The translations under genes were made by a program, and so were the position numbers. Positions 23,141 through 32,600 of a stretch of DNA of 36,383 nucleotides are shown here, in pieces. Every line of letters begins with the position of its first letter. Position 1 is the stretch's first letter. The notes beneath the pieces were generated by a model. That model saw nothing but the letters and a program-made list of their open reading frames with translations, had not been told where the DNA came from and made no database searches. Source of the stretch: Tautonia sociabilis (GTDB taxonomy: Bacteria; Planctomycetota; Planctomycetia; Isosphaerales; Isosphaeraceae); assembly GCF_003977685.1 (NCBI RefSeq), contig NZ_RYZH01000058.1, forward strand, positions 1-36,383, written 5' to 3'.

Positions 23141-23651
23141 CGTGGCCTCCTTCGTCTTTGAGCCCGTTGATCTCTTCCATCAGCCTGCGCTCCTCGGCGC
23201 TGAGCCTCGGGAGGTGCCTGAGGAAGAGCACGAGCTTCCAGTTCTCCTCGTCCTCGCCGCCCCAGCCGGGCATGCCGGTCAGGCGGATGCCGTTCTTGAT
23301 GATGTAGAACAGCTCACCGTCGGAGAGGCGCTGCGTCCGCCCGCCCCGCAGGTCCGGCGCGGGCGGGTAGAGCCCGGCGTTGATCATCGTCCGGCCGCTC
23401 CCGTCGTTGGCGTGGCAGGCGGCGCAGTGGTCCGCGAAGTGGTCCCGCGCCTCGGCCAGGGCGAGTGCCGTCGGCTCGACCGGGTTGGCCAGCTCCCGGA
23501 CCCCGGCCGGGGTCGCGAGCGTGCGGGCCATCCGGGCGAGGAACTCCTCGAGCGCCGTGGGCTCCTCGCGCGCGCTGAAGCCGCGGCCCGCCACGGCGGA
23601 CAGCGACCATGCCGCCGCCGCGACGAGGGCCAGCGCGAGGATGATTCTCAT
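23130..23651 (-). CDS. Class I c-type cytochrome, membrane-anchored or secreted
   Basis: 173 residues from ATG 23651; GTG 23663 is an alternative four residues longer. Signal/anchor about 1-22. One haem site CAACH (C76, C79, H80) and a likely axial Met in LTGMPGWG (about 126-133); the fold matches cytochrome c of the 'c-III-like' soluble kind (HCAACHANDGSGRT, DGELFYIIKNGI). It may carry electrons from the multicopper oxidase reaction or from copper reduction. It overlaps the lipoprotein gene that follows, so it belongs to the same transcript. Confidence 0.88.
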   Translation of the reverse strand: MRIILALALVAAAAWSLSAVAGRGFSAREEPTALEEFLARMARTLATPAGVRELANPVEPTALALAEARDHFADHCAACHANDGSGRTMINAGLYPPAPDLRGGRTQRLSDGELFYIIKNGIRLTGMPGWGGEDEENWKLVLFLRHLPRLSAEERRLMEEINGLKDEGGHDGH

Positions 23652-23665
23652 CGGTCGGCCCACGG

Positions 23666-24055
23666 CTACCTGTGCCCGTGGCCGTCGTGCGCGTGGCCCC
23701 GCTCGTCGGAGGCTGCCCCCTCGTGGGGTTCGGTCGGGCCCGCGTCGAGGACGACCTCCCGGGCGACGATCGCACCGCCGGGGAGCTTCGTGCCGAACAC
23801 GGTCACACGCATTCCCTCGCGGATTTCCTCGGCCGAGGACTGATGGTCACCATGCTCGAACCGGGTCCCCCGGTCGAAGGTGACCTTCATCATCCCCGAA
23901 TCGGTCTTCAGCGAGATGGTATTCTTCGCGATCGAGGCAACCTCTCCCGCGACGGGCTTCCCCTTGTGCAGGCTCGGGTCGTGTGCGAGGGCGGGCGGGA
24001 CGGCGGTCAGGGCGAATAACGCCGCCGCGATGACGGCGCTGATCTTCGTTCTCAT
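23666..24055 (-). CDS. Secreted DUF5666-like small beta-barrel protein with His-rich tail
   Basis: 129 residues, signal peptide 1-24 (ending ALAHD). The body (VAGEVASIAKNTISLKTDSG, KVTFDRGTRFEHG, REGMRVTVFG, IVAREVVL) has the strand pattern of DUF5666/OB-like periplasmic proteins. The tail is rich in His and Asp (HEGAASDERGHAHDGHGHR) and probably binds metal. It lies at the start of the leftward cluster, 15 nt before the cytochrome ATG. Confidence 0.75.
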   Translation of the reverse strand: MRTKISAVIAAALFALTAVPPALAHDPSLHKGKPVAGEVASIAKNTISLKTDSGMMKVTFDRGTRFEHGDHQSSAEEIREGMRVTVFGTKLPGGAIVAREVVLDAGPTEPHEGAASDERGHAHDGHGHR

Positions 24056-24165
24056 GGCAATCTCTCGTTGATGCGAGGGGCGGTGCGCGCACGCTGTGGC
24101 GCGGGACGCAGGGCCCCGGTTGATTCATTCGGTGATTGTTATCGATGATGGAAGTCGAGGCGCGA

Positions 24166-24552
24166 TCAGAGCAGCAGGGTGCACTTCAGGCGGAGGAGCG
24201 AACGGCGAGGCCGATCGGGCGGCAGCGGCTCGACCGCCGGCGGGCCGACGGGGTGCAGGGCGACAGGGCGAATCGGGGAGGGGAGCGTCGGGGGTAGCGG
24301 CTCGATGTGGATCGCGGCGGCGCGATCGAGGTCGGTCTTCTCGTACAGGAGCTGGGCCTGCGAGCAGTGGTTGCAATCCGGGGAGTGTTCCGCCGCATCG
24401 GCCGGCGGGGCGTCCTCGTGGGCGCAGCCGGGATGACGGTCGCTGGCCTCGAGCGCCGAGGCCGGGGCACAGATGCAGAGCACGCTGGCCGCGAGGAAGA
24501 TGGGCAGCAGCGCCGCGGCGAGGGACCGGCAGAGTCTCGGCGAGAGGTTCAT
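24166..24552 (-). CDS. Small secreted Cys/His-rich protein, first gene of the leftward copper cluster
   Basis: About 128 residues from the ATG at 24552 (an in-frame start at 24588 is possible). Signal peptide with a hydrophobic core AAALLPIFLAASVLCI. A metal-binding-looking stretch follows: HPGCAHEDAPPAD, then DCNHCSQAQLL. It ends LLRLKCTLLL. A comparable Cys-rich secreted gene (27228-27704) opens the rightward efflux cluster and also ends in a basic/hydrophobic tail (LYLRTSRLLI). TTGACT lies just upstream on the - strand (about 24588-24593) and may be its -35 box. I do not know a named family. Confidence 0.65.
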   Translation of the reverse strand: MNLSPRLCRSLAAALLPIFLAASVLCICAPASALEASDRHPGCAHEDAPPADAAEHSPDCNHCSQAQLLYEKTDLDRAAAIHIEPLPPTLPSPIRPVALHPVGPPAVEPLPPDRPRRSLLRLKCTLLL

Positions 24553-24797
24553 GCGGTACAGGGTAAGGCCGAAATGCCGTAGAGTCAAACCGATTGCATA
24601 TTTCGATTCGTTATCGGGCCGGACGCGGCCCGATACGCCGGCCGTCCCCTCCCGCCGCGCATCCCGCCGGGGGAGGCGGCGCGTCGGGCAGAGACCTTCG
24701 GGGCGGACGCCGGCACGGGGACTGCCGATAATTCCTTTGTGTCCTCGCGGACCTTTAACCCAGCATATCGGGAGCGGCCCCGGGGGGCCGGAGTGTC

Positions 24798-25301
24798 ATG
24801 AAGCGAGCGAAGAGGAGGATCGCGGCATCGGCCCTCGCGCTGATCGCGGCTGGGCTGGCGCAACGGCCGGCTGAGGCCCGCGCCCAGGCGGCCGGCATGG
24901 GCCGTTCGCTGGGCGGGTACGGCGAGGCGACGATCGAGCGGTACTATCGCAGCGGCCAGGGCCCGCTGATCCCCTACGGCGGCGGGCAGGGCGGCTTCAT
25001 CCCCTACCGGGGCCTCGAGGCCCGGGAGCCGGCGGCCGCGGCGATGATCCCCCGCCGGATCGAGCAGACCCCGATCGGCGGCGCCGGGGCGATGGGCACC
25101 CCGATCGGCGGTGCCTCGCTGATGCGGGGCACCTTCACCTACCGTCCGCTGACCTCCCGCGGCCTGACCGGCATGGGCCCCGCGGTCGGCCCCGGCATGA
25201 CCGGCGGGGGGCGGCGGATGGGGCTCGGCTTCGGGTACCCGTTCCGCCAGCCGCCGAGCCTCTCGGGCCGGGGCGGGGGCGCGGCGATGGGCGGCATGTG
25301 A
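24798..25301 (+). CDS. Secreted Gly/Met-rich protein of unknown function
   Basis: 167 residues; GGAG lies 6 bases before the ATG. Signal peptide 1-30 (SALALIAAGLAQ, cleaved near ARAQ). The mature part is low in complexity: repeats of IPYGGGQGG/IPYRG, TPIGGAGAMG/TPIGGASLM, and a tail GGGRRMGLGFGYPF with GGGAAMGGM. It has no Cys or His cluster. It is transcribed away from the leftward cluster, 245 nt apart, and towards a TolC-type gene across a hairpin. Such composition is common among planctomycete surface or envelope proteins; a metal role is only suggested by context. Confidence 0.65.
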   Translation: MKRAKRRIAASALALIAAGLAQRPAEARAQAAGMGRSLGGYGEATIERYYRSGQGPLIPYGGGQGGFIPYRGLEAREPAAAAMIPRRIEQTPIGGAGAMGTPIGGASLMRGTFTYRPLTSRGLTGMGPAVGPGMTGGGRRMGLGFGYPFRQPPSLSGRGGGAAMGGM

Positions 25302-25306
25302 AGGCC

Positions 25307-25338
25307 GCGGGGCGGGGGCTGCTCGCGCCCCGCCCCGC
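25307..25338. terminator. Strong hairpin between convergent genes, probable two-way terminator
   Basis: GCGGGGCGGGG (25307-25317) is the exact inverse of CCCCGCCCCGC (25328-25338), an 11-bp GC stem with a 10-nt loop. It lies in the 47-nt gap between a + gene ending at 25301 and a - gene ending at 25349. There is no T-run, so it would act as a bulky hairpin only. Confidence 0.7.
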
Positions 25339-25348
25339 TCGGCCTCCC

Positions 25349-26908
25349 TCAGGCGTCTCCCGGTTCGGGCGGGGCCGCCTCACCCTCGGCATCGGGTTGG
25401 GGCCCATCGTCGTCCTGCCCGAACGGGCCCGTGCCCTCCTCCGGAGGTGGCGGCGGGGCATCGGAGGGCGCGTCGGGCGTGGCTGCGGGCGCGGGCGCCG
25501 GCGGGTGCTCGCTGAGCTGCGTCCCCACGGCCCGTTCGAGCGAGGCGAGGCTCTTGCCCAGCTCCGCCTCGAACTGGGCGGCCTGAATCTCGATCTGGAG
25601 CACCTCGCGCCAGGCGGTGATGAGCGTCAGGAAGTCGACGTTGCCCGCCTGGTAGTCGCTCGCGGCGACCTCCAGCGCCTGGCGGGCCCGGGGCAGGATT
25701 CCCTGCCGGAACAGCTCCAGCGTCTCGCGCCGGGCCTGGGCCTGCGCGAACAGGTCCTTGATGGCGCGGTAGGTCGCGTCGCGCTCGGCCTCGTAGAGCT
25801 TGGCGTCGGCCACGGTGCGGGCCTGGGCCTCGAGCACGGCCGCGTCGAGCTTCTGGCGGTAGACCGGCAGGTTGAAGCCGACGAACATCCCGAGCTGATC
25901 GTTCCCCTCGGCGTCCGGGACCACCGCGCCGGCGGCCGTCATCAGCCCGTAGTTGAAGCCGAGCGTGACGTCGGGATAGTAGCGCTTCCGGGCCAGCTCG
26001 ACGGCCTTGGCGTCGCGGGCGATCGCCGCGAGCCGGCCCTGCAGCTCCGGTCGTGCCGCGCCGGCCAGGCGGTAGAGCCGCTCGATCTGGGCCGGCACGT
26101 CGCCGAGCGGGGGCTCCGGCAGCGTGCCGAGTTCGGCCTCGGGGCTGACGTGGAGCTGCTGCGCCAGGTCGGCCCGGGCCGAGGCGATCGCCTGGCGGGT
26201 GGCCACCAGCTCGCGATCGAGGTCGGAGAGGATGACCTCGGCGCTGAGCACGTCCTCCTGGCTGGTCTGGCCGGTCTCGTAGCGGGTCCGGGCGATCTCG
26301 ATGAAGTCCTCCACCAGCGAGCGGTTCTGGAGCAGGATCTGCTCGGACCGCTCGGCGAAGTGGAGGTCGTAATAGGCGCGCTTGACCGCCTCCACGGCGT
26401 CGAGCTGGGCGGCGCAGAGCTCGGCCAGGGCGACCTGCACGTCGAGCCCGGCCGCCTGGCCGCGCAGCTGGAGCGTGCCGAACCAGGGGAACTGCTGGGC
26501 GATGAGCAGGTTCCAGGGCATGAAGCCGTCGGCCGTCTGCTGGCCGTACTCGGCGCTCGGGAAGATGGTGTTGGAGACGACCGGGTCGTCCAGGGCGGTG
26601 ACCTGCGGGATGCGGTATCTCAGCGCCATCACGTTGGCCCGGGCGGCCTGGACCAGCCGGTTCTCGTCCAGGGCGCGGCGGATGTAGGCGTCGACCGGCT
26701 GGGGCCCGGTGAGCCCGGGCGGCGCGGGTTCCGGGTCGAAGGCCATGGCCATCGGCTCCCCCGGGGCGACGGTGTGCGGCGGCCGCAGTGCCGCGTTGTG
26801 CAGCAGGTGCTCGACCCCGTGATAGCCCGGGTGCGGCGCCAACTGGCGGCAGCCTGCCGCCATCAGGACGGTCGCGATCGATATGTGAAACGGCCATCGT
26901 CGGTCCAT
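25349..26908 (-). CDS. TolC-type outer-membrane efflux lipoprotein with acidic Pro-rich tail
   Basis: 519 residues from ATG 26908 (MDRRWPF); longer in-frame readings start in the intergenic region. ATG 26920 is possible. Lipobox LMAAG-C, followed by RQLAPHPGYHG. Two outer-membrane efflux repeats (about 75-270 and 290-470), e.g. AYYDLHFAERSEQILLQN and VDFLTLITAWREVL. The last 45 residues are Pro/Ala/Asp/Glu-rich (PDAPSDAPPPPPEEG) and probably disordered. It is divergent from the rightward CusB/CusA genes and is likely their outer channel, since those genes have none on their own strand. Confidence 0.88.
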   Translation of the reverse strand: MDRRWPFHISIATVLMAAGCRQLAPHPGYHGVEHLLHNAALRPPHTVAPGEPMAMAFDPEPAPPGLTGPQPVDAYIRRALDENRLVQAARANVMALRYRIPQVTALDDPVVSNTIFPSAEYGQQTADGFMPWNLLIAQQFPWFGTLQLRGQAAGLDVQVALAELCAAQLDAVEAVKRAYYDLHFAERSEQILLQNRSLVEDFIEIARTRYETGQTSQEDVLSAEVILSDLDRELVATRQAIASARADLAQQLHVSPEAELGTLPEPPLGDVPAQIERLYRLAGAARPELQGRLAAIARDAKAVELARKRYYPDVTLGFNYGLMTAAGAVVPDAEGNDQLGMFVGFNLPVYRQKLDAAVLEAQARTVADAKLYEAERDATYRAIKDLFAQAQARRETLELFRQGILPRARQALEVAASDYQAGNVDFLTLITAWREVLQIEIQAAQFEAELGKSLASLERAVGTQLSEHPPAPAPAATPDAPSDAPPPPPEEGTGPFGQDDDGPQPDAEGEAAPPEPGDA

Positions 26909-27157
26909 CGCCGGCCCCATCCAGTCTGAGAGTCGACCACGCCGCGTATCCTCGGCGCGGACGGCAATGCCGTACCAATGAGCCCGGGTCAGACATCGGG
27001 CGTCGGGCCTGGTCAGCTTTGGCGAAATCTCCCCGTCGCAGCGATTCCCCGGATCCTTCCGGCATGTCATTGCGGTTGCGGCGAACCAAACCGGGGCGGC
27101 CGCCGTACTGCCAACATCGCAGGCCTCGGTTCAAGATATTCAGCGCCCCAGCCGAGC

Positions 27158-27186
27158 TTGTACGGGGGCAGTCCGCAGGGTAGAAT
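27158..27186 (+). promoter_or_regulatory. Candidate promoter of the rightward efflux cluster
   Basis: The gap 26909-27227 (319 nt) holds no gene. TTGTAC (27158-27163) and TAGAAT (27181-27186) are separated by 17 bp, a fair sigma-70-like pair, ending 41 nt before the ATG at 27228. The promoter of the divergent TolC-type gene must lie in the same gap, but I could not single it out. Confidence 0.45.
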
Positions 27187-27227
27187 GTTTCAATCGCAGG
27201 CATCTTCTCCTCGCCGAGGTTGTGCCC

Positions 27228-27704
27228 ATGACCGGCCCTCGTCACCACTCCCGTCCCCTCTGGTTCGCCCTCCTGGCGATCGTGGGGATGGTGTCGGTGG
27301 CGGACGTGGCCTCGGCGTGCAGCGAGAGGCCGGCCCCGGCCGCGAAGGTGTGCTGCACCGCGCATAGCGTCCCGGACTGCTCCTGCTGCCCGGCGGCGGA
27401 ATTGCCGGCCGCCGGATCGGTCGCGCGGTCCGGCTCCCTGCCGTCCCTCGCCGCGCCGGCGCGGGCCGAGCTTGCTCGCACCGCACCTTCCTGCGAGTGC
27501 CGCTCAAACGCCCCGGCCGCCCCGGCGCGGGACTCCAAGCCTCGTTCCACCTCCGAGGATCGCACCGATCCCGGCCCCGGCCAGCTCCTCCCGAGCCTCT
27601 CCTCGAGCGCAAGGCCGCCGGCCGCGCCCGTCGCTCCCACCTCGGCGAACGCCAGCCCGCCGAAATCCCCCCTCTACCTGCGCACCTCCCGCCTGCTGAT
27701 CTAG
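27228..27704 (+). CDS. Small secreted Cys-rich protein, first gene of the rightward efflux cluster
   Basis: 158 residues from ATG 27228 (GAGG before it; GTG 27222 is an alternative). Signal peptide about 1-30 (WFALLAIVGMVSVADVASA). Cys clusters ACSERPAP, KVCCTAHSVPDCSCCPA (about 40-56) and SCECRS follow, then a long Pro/Ala/Ser-rich, probably unfolded part. It ends LYLRTSRLLI. The Cys clusters look like a soft-metal site. The place at the head of an efflux operon and the similar ending parallel the gene at 24166-24552. Unnamed family. Confidence 0.6.
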   Translation: MTGPRHHSRPLWFALLAIVGMVSVADVASACSERPAPAAKVCCTAHSVPDCSCCPAAELPAAGSVARSGSLPSLAAPARAELARTAPSCECRSNAPAAPARDSKPRSTSEDRTDPGPGQLLPSLSSSARPPAAPVAPTSANASPPKSPLYLRTSRLLI

Positions 27705-27865
27705 GCACTCCCGTTCGCGCCCTGCCTGCGCCGTGCGCCCGGCCGACGTCCGCGTCCTGGGTTGCCCGACGCCTGCACGTCTTCATCCACGTCTCGGATG
27801 GGCCTTGAACCGCGAACGACGCGCCGCCCGGGCAGCCGCCCCGGCCGACGCGGGGAGTTGATCGC

Positions 27866-29587
27866 ATGTCTTCGCACGACCCTTCGGGTGCGCCCGCGCC
27901 CGCCGTCCCCCCTGCGCCGGGCGAAGCGGGCCAGGTGCCGCTCTCGCGCCGGCAGAAGATCCACATGGTGGTGAAGGTGGTGGAGCTTCGGCTCCGCTTC
28001 ATCGCCCTGATGGCGGCGACCGCGCTGGTCTTCGCCTACTGGGACACGCTCTGGAACTACTACGACAAGTGGACGAGGCCCCCGGGCGAGCAGGTGGCGG
28101 CCGCCCCGGACACCGAGTACTACTGCCCGATGCACCCGAGCGTCGTGCGCGACGAGCCGGGGATCCCGTGCCCGATCTGCGGCATGCCGCTGTCGAAGCG
28201 CAAGAAGGGCGAGGTGGAGGCCCTGCCCGAGGGGGTGACGGCCCGCGTGCAGCTCGCCCCGTTTCGGATCGCCCAGGCGGGCATCCGCACCGCGGAGGTG
28301 GCCTACGAGCCGCTGGCCGAGACGGTGACGACCGTCGGCTACGTCGCCTTCGACGAGCGGCGGCTGGCCCGGATCTCCTCCAAGGTCAAGGGGATGTCGC
28401 GGGTCGAGGCGCTCCACGTCAACTTCACCGGCACTCCGGTCGAGGCGGGGCAGCCGCTGGCCGAGCTCTACAGCCCCGAGCTGTACCAGGCGGTCCGTGA
28501 GCTGCTCCTCGCCCAGCGCTCGGCGCAGGAACGGCCCCGGGTCCAGACGGCCGTCGGCCGCTCGGCGCTGGGCGACCCGGACGAGCTGGTGCGCCTGTCG
28601 AAGGAGAAGCTCCGGCTCTGGGGGATCACCCCCGGGCAGATCGACCGGATCCTGAGGGAGGGCCAGGCCGACTTCAAGCTGCCGATCCTCGCGCCGATCG
28701 GCGGGGTGGTGGTCCGGAAGAACGTCGTGGAGGGGCAATACGTCGCCGAGGGCGAGGCGATGTTCGAGGTCGCCGACCTCGGCCACGTCTGGATCCGGGC
28801 GAAGGTCTACGAGGACCAGCTCGCGCTGGTGCGCGTCGGCCAGCAGGTCGAGGCGACGGTCGACGCCTTCCCGGGCGAGACCTTCACCGGCACGGTGGCG
28901 TTCGTCGACCCGGTGCTCGACCCGGCGACCCGGACCGTCGACGTGCGCTACGACCTGCCGAACCCCGACGGGCGGCTGCGGCCCGGGATGTACGCCACGG
29001 TGACGCTCAAGACGCCGGTGGCCGAGACGCCCGCGTTCCGCGCGAGGCTCGCCTCGGCCCGACCCGCGGAGGACCTGAGCGGCCGTGCGAGCCTGACGGT
29101 CGCGGAGCAGGAGACCTGCCTGGTCACCAACGCCAAGCTCGGCTCGATGGGCGAGCCGTTACCGATCGAGGTCGAGGGGAAGAAGCTCTGGATCTGCTGC
29201 GCCGGGTGCGAGGGGCCGCTCAAGGCGAAGCCGGCCACGTACCTGGCGAAGCTCGCCCCGCCGCCGCGCGACGGCGTCCTCTCGGTGCCCGAGTCCGCCG
29301 TCATCGACACCGGGACGCGGACGGTCGTCTACGTCGAGGCCGAGCCCGGCGTCTTCGAGGGCCGCGAGGTCGTCCTCGGCCCGCCCTCGGCCGGCCGCTA
29401 CCCGGTGCTCGAGGGGCTCGCCCCCGGCGAGCAGGTCGCGGCGGCCGGCGCGTTCCTGATCGACGCCGAGACCCGGCTCAACCCGGCCGCGGGCGCCGCC
29501 TACTTCGGCGGCAGCGGCACGCCCCGCGCGGAGGAGGCCCCGCCCCGGACCGCCGCCTCGTCGGGCAACGACACGCACCGGCACTGA
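27866..29587 (+). CDS. cusB: CusB-type periplasmic adaptor with an inserted Cys (TRASH/YHS-like) domain
   Basis: 573 residues. Cytoplasmic N-terminus about 40 long, then one membrane segment (about 43-58). Heavy-metal-binding domain at 85-110 (YYCPMHPSV, C87; CPICGMPL, C102 and C105). Barrel-sandwich and beta-barrel follow (LYSPELYQAVRELLLAQ, APIGGVV, GETFTGTVAFVDPVLD, RPGMYATV). Between the barrel and the last membrane-proximal strands an extra domain is inserted (about 415-460) with ETCLVTNAKLGSMG and LWICCAGCEGPL, which looks like a TRASH/YHS metal site; ordinary CusB has nothing there. The tail ends in a His. The pump gene follows after 75 nt. Confidence 0.9.
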   Translation: MSSHDPSGAPAPAVPPAPGEAGQVPLSRRQKIHMVVKVVELRLRFIALMAATALVFAYWDTLWNYYDKWTRPPGEQVAAAPDTEYYCPMHPSVVRDEPGIPCPICGMPLSKRKKGEVEALPEGVTARVQLAPFRIAQAGIRTAEVAYEPLAETVTTVGYVAFDERRLARISSKVKGMSRVEALHVNFTGTPVEAGQPLAELYSPELYQAVRELLLAQRSAQERPRVQTAVGRSALGDPDELVRLSKEKLRLWGITPGQIDRILREGQADFKLPILAPIGGVVVRKNVVEGQYVAEGEAMFEVADLGHVWIRAKVYEDQLALVRVGQQVEATVDAFPGETFTGTVAFVDPVLDPATRTVDVRYDLPNPDGRLRPGMYATVTLKTPVAETPAFRARLASARPAEDLSGRASLTVAEQETCLVTNAKLGSMGEPLPIEVEGKKLWICCAGCEGPLKAKPATYLAKLAPPPRDGVLSVPESAVIDTGTRTVVYVEAEPGVFEGREVVLGPPSAGRYPVLEGLAPGEQVAAAGAFLIDAETRLNPAAGAAYFGGSGTPRAEEAPPRTAASSGNDTHRH

Positions 29588-29662
29588 GTCGCCCCCCCCA
29601 CCGAACCACCGCGCGGCGCGGCCCGTCGCCGGGCACGCCGCCGGCCCCGCGGAGATCCTCCC

Positions 29663-32600
29663 GTGATCGAGTCGATCATCGAGTGGTCGATTCGCAACCG
29701 CCTCCTCGTGATCTTGGCCGCGATCGCGCTCGGCCTGGCCGGCGTGCGCGCGGCGATGACGATGCCGGTGGACGCGATCCCCGACCTGTCCGAGAACCAG
29801 GTGATCGTCTTCACCGACTGGCCGGGCCGCAGCCCGCAGGAGATCGAGGACCAGGTCACCTACCCGCTGTCGGTCAACCTCCAGGGCCTGGCCGGCGTGA
29901 AGGTGGTGCGCTCGTCGAGCGAGTTCAACTTCTCGATGATCAACATCATCTTCGACGACGAGACCGACTACTACTTCGCCCGCACGCGGGTGCTCGAGCG
30001 GCTGTCGATCGCGTCGACGTTCCTGCCCGAGGGCGTCACGCCGTACCTGGCGCCCGACGCCACCGCGGTCGGCCAGATCTTCTGGTACACCGTCGAGGGC
30101 GAGGGGAAGGACCTGGACGAGCTGCGCTCGATCCAGGACTGGTACGTCCGCTACCAGCTGAACTCCGTGCCCGGCGTCGCCGAGGTCGCCTCGGTCGGCG
30201 GCGCGCCGCGCGAGTACCAGGTCGACCTCGACCCGAACAAGCTCCGCGCCTACGGCATCACGCTCGGCGAGGTCTACTCGGCGGTCAGCCGAGCGAACTC
30301 GGCCGTCGGCGGCCGGGTGATCCACCAGGGCAACGCCGAGTACCTGATCCGCTCCGTCGGCTGGATCCGCAGCCTCGACGACCTCAAGGGCACCGTGGTC
30401 GCGCAGCGCGAGGGCACGCCGATCCGGCTGAAGGACCTGGGCGTCGTGCAGATGGGCCAGCAGTTCCGCCGCAGCGTGCTCGAGAAGGACGGGCGCGAGG
30501 CCGTGGGCGGCGTGGTGCTCATGCGCTTCGGCGAGAACCCGCTCGAGGTCACCAGGCGCATCAAGGAGAAGATCACCACGCTCCAGGCCGGGCTGCCCGA
30601 GGGCGTGCGGATCGTCCCCTTCTACGACCGCACGCCGCTGATCCACGGCGCCATCGAGACGGTCAGCGACACGGTCAAGGAGGAGCTGTTCATCTGCACG
30701 ATGATGATCCTCCTGATCATGGGCCACCTCGGCGGCGCGTTCGTCGTCTCGCTGACGCTGCCGCTGGCCGTGCTCTTCAGCGTGCTGATGATGCGGCTGA
30801 TGGGCATCCCCTCGAACATCATGAGCCTGGCCGGCATCGCCATCAGCGTGGGGATCCTCGAGGACCAGGCGGTCGTGATGACCGAGAACGCGGCGCACCA
30901 CCTGACGCGGCGCCACGGCAACCGGCGGATCACGGGCAGCAACCTCGACGTCATCATCCCGGCCTGCCGCACCGTGGGCCGGCCGATCTTCTTCTCGATC
31001 CTGATCACGATCCTCTCCTTCCTGCCGGTCTTCGCGCTCTCCGGGATGGAGGGGAAGATGTTCCACCCGCTGGCCTGGACCAAGACCTTCGCCCTGATCG
31101 GCGTGGCGATCCTCGCCGTGACGCTCGTGCCGGCGCTCATCCCGATCTTCCTCCGCGGCCGCATCAAGTCCGAGGAGGACAGCTGGCTGGTCCGGACGAT
31201 GATCTCGATCTTCAAGCCGATGCTCTCCTGGCTGATGGACCGGCCGACCCTGGTCTGCTGGCTGCTGGCGGTCATCGTCGGCTTCGGCTACCTGGCCTCG
31301 ACGCGGGTCGGGCGCGAGTTCATGCCGCCCTTGAACGAGGGCTCGATCCTCGACATGCCGACGAGCGTCCCGCGCACGAGCGTCACCCAGGCGGCCGACG
31401 ACCTGAAGGCCCGCGACGCCATCCTGCGCACCTTCCCCGAGGTCTGGCAGGTGGTCGGCAAGGCGGGCCGCGCCGAGACCTCCACCGACCCGGCGCCGCT
31501 GGACATGGTCGAGACGATCATCAACCTGCGCGACCGCGAACTCTGGCCGAAGCGCCAGCTCCGGTACGAGGACGCCGTCGGGCAGACCGCGGCCGTGCTC
31601 GCCGCGCTGGAGGCCGAGGGCCACGTCCGGCGCCCGCCCCCCGCGGACGATCGGGAGAGCCTGATCAACGACGCGGCGATGACGGTCGCCTCCCGGGTGG
31701 ACCGGGAGCTGCGCGAGCTGGCGCACCTGCGACTGGCCGAGTTCCGCCCCGAGCTGGGCCGCGCGCTGGTCGAGGGGGCGGTTGAGAATCTCCTGGGACG
31801 CGTCGCCCCCGACGCGGTCGAGCGGGCGATGACGCCGGCGGAGCGGGAGGATCTGCTCGACGCGCTGGCCGGGACGTACGGCGATCGCCTCGCCCTGGTC
31901 ATCCTGCCGGATGACGTGACCGCCCTGGTCCGGGACGCCGCGCGTCGGCTCGTCGCCCTGGGCGTGCTCGAGGACGACCCGGGCCTCCTCGCCCCGCCCC
32001 CGAGCACGCTGGAGCGGGCCGGGGAGGCGCTGGGCGAGGCGTTGGGGCTGGAGAAGCCGACGCTCTTCTCCCGAATCGCGGACGACCTGGCCGCCTCCCA
32101 CGCGGAGCGGATGGAGGAGCGGACGCGCACGCTCAACTGGGAGCTGTTCGACCGCGCCGTGGCGGTCGCCACCGCGACGGCGGCCGAGGAACTCGTGAAG
32201 CTCGCCGGCGAGCGCGAGCTCGCGGGGCGCGAGGCGACCGCCGCGGAGCTGGAGTCGCTCACCACCGGCCTCGAGGAGTCGTTCTCCCGGCACGTCTTCC
32301 TCTGGCAGAAGACCAAGGACGACCTGGTGAAGGAGATGGACACCGCGATCCAGATGCCGGGGTGGGGGAACATCTGGACGCAGCCGATCATCAACCGCAT
32401 CGACATGCTCGCCACCGGCGTGCGCACCCAGATCGGCGTGAAGGTCTTCGGCGACGACCTGGACGAGATCCAGCGGGCGAGCCAGGAGATCGCCGCGGTG
32501 CTCAAGCGGGTGCGCGGCGCGGTGGACGTCTTCCCCGACCAGATCGTCGGCAAGGGCTACGTCGAGATCGAGATCGACCGCGAGAAGGCCGCGCGCTACG

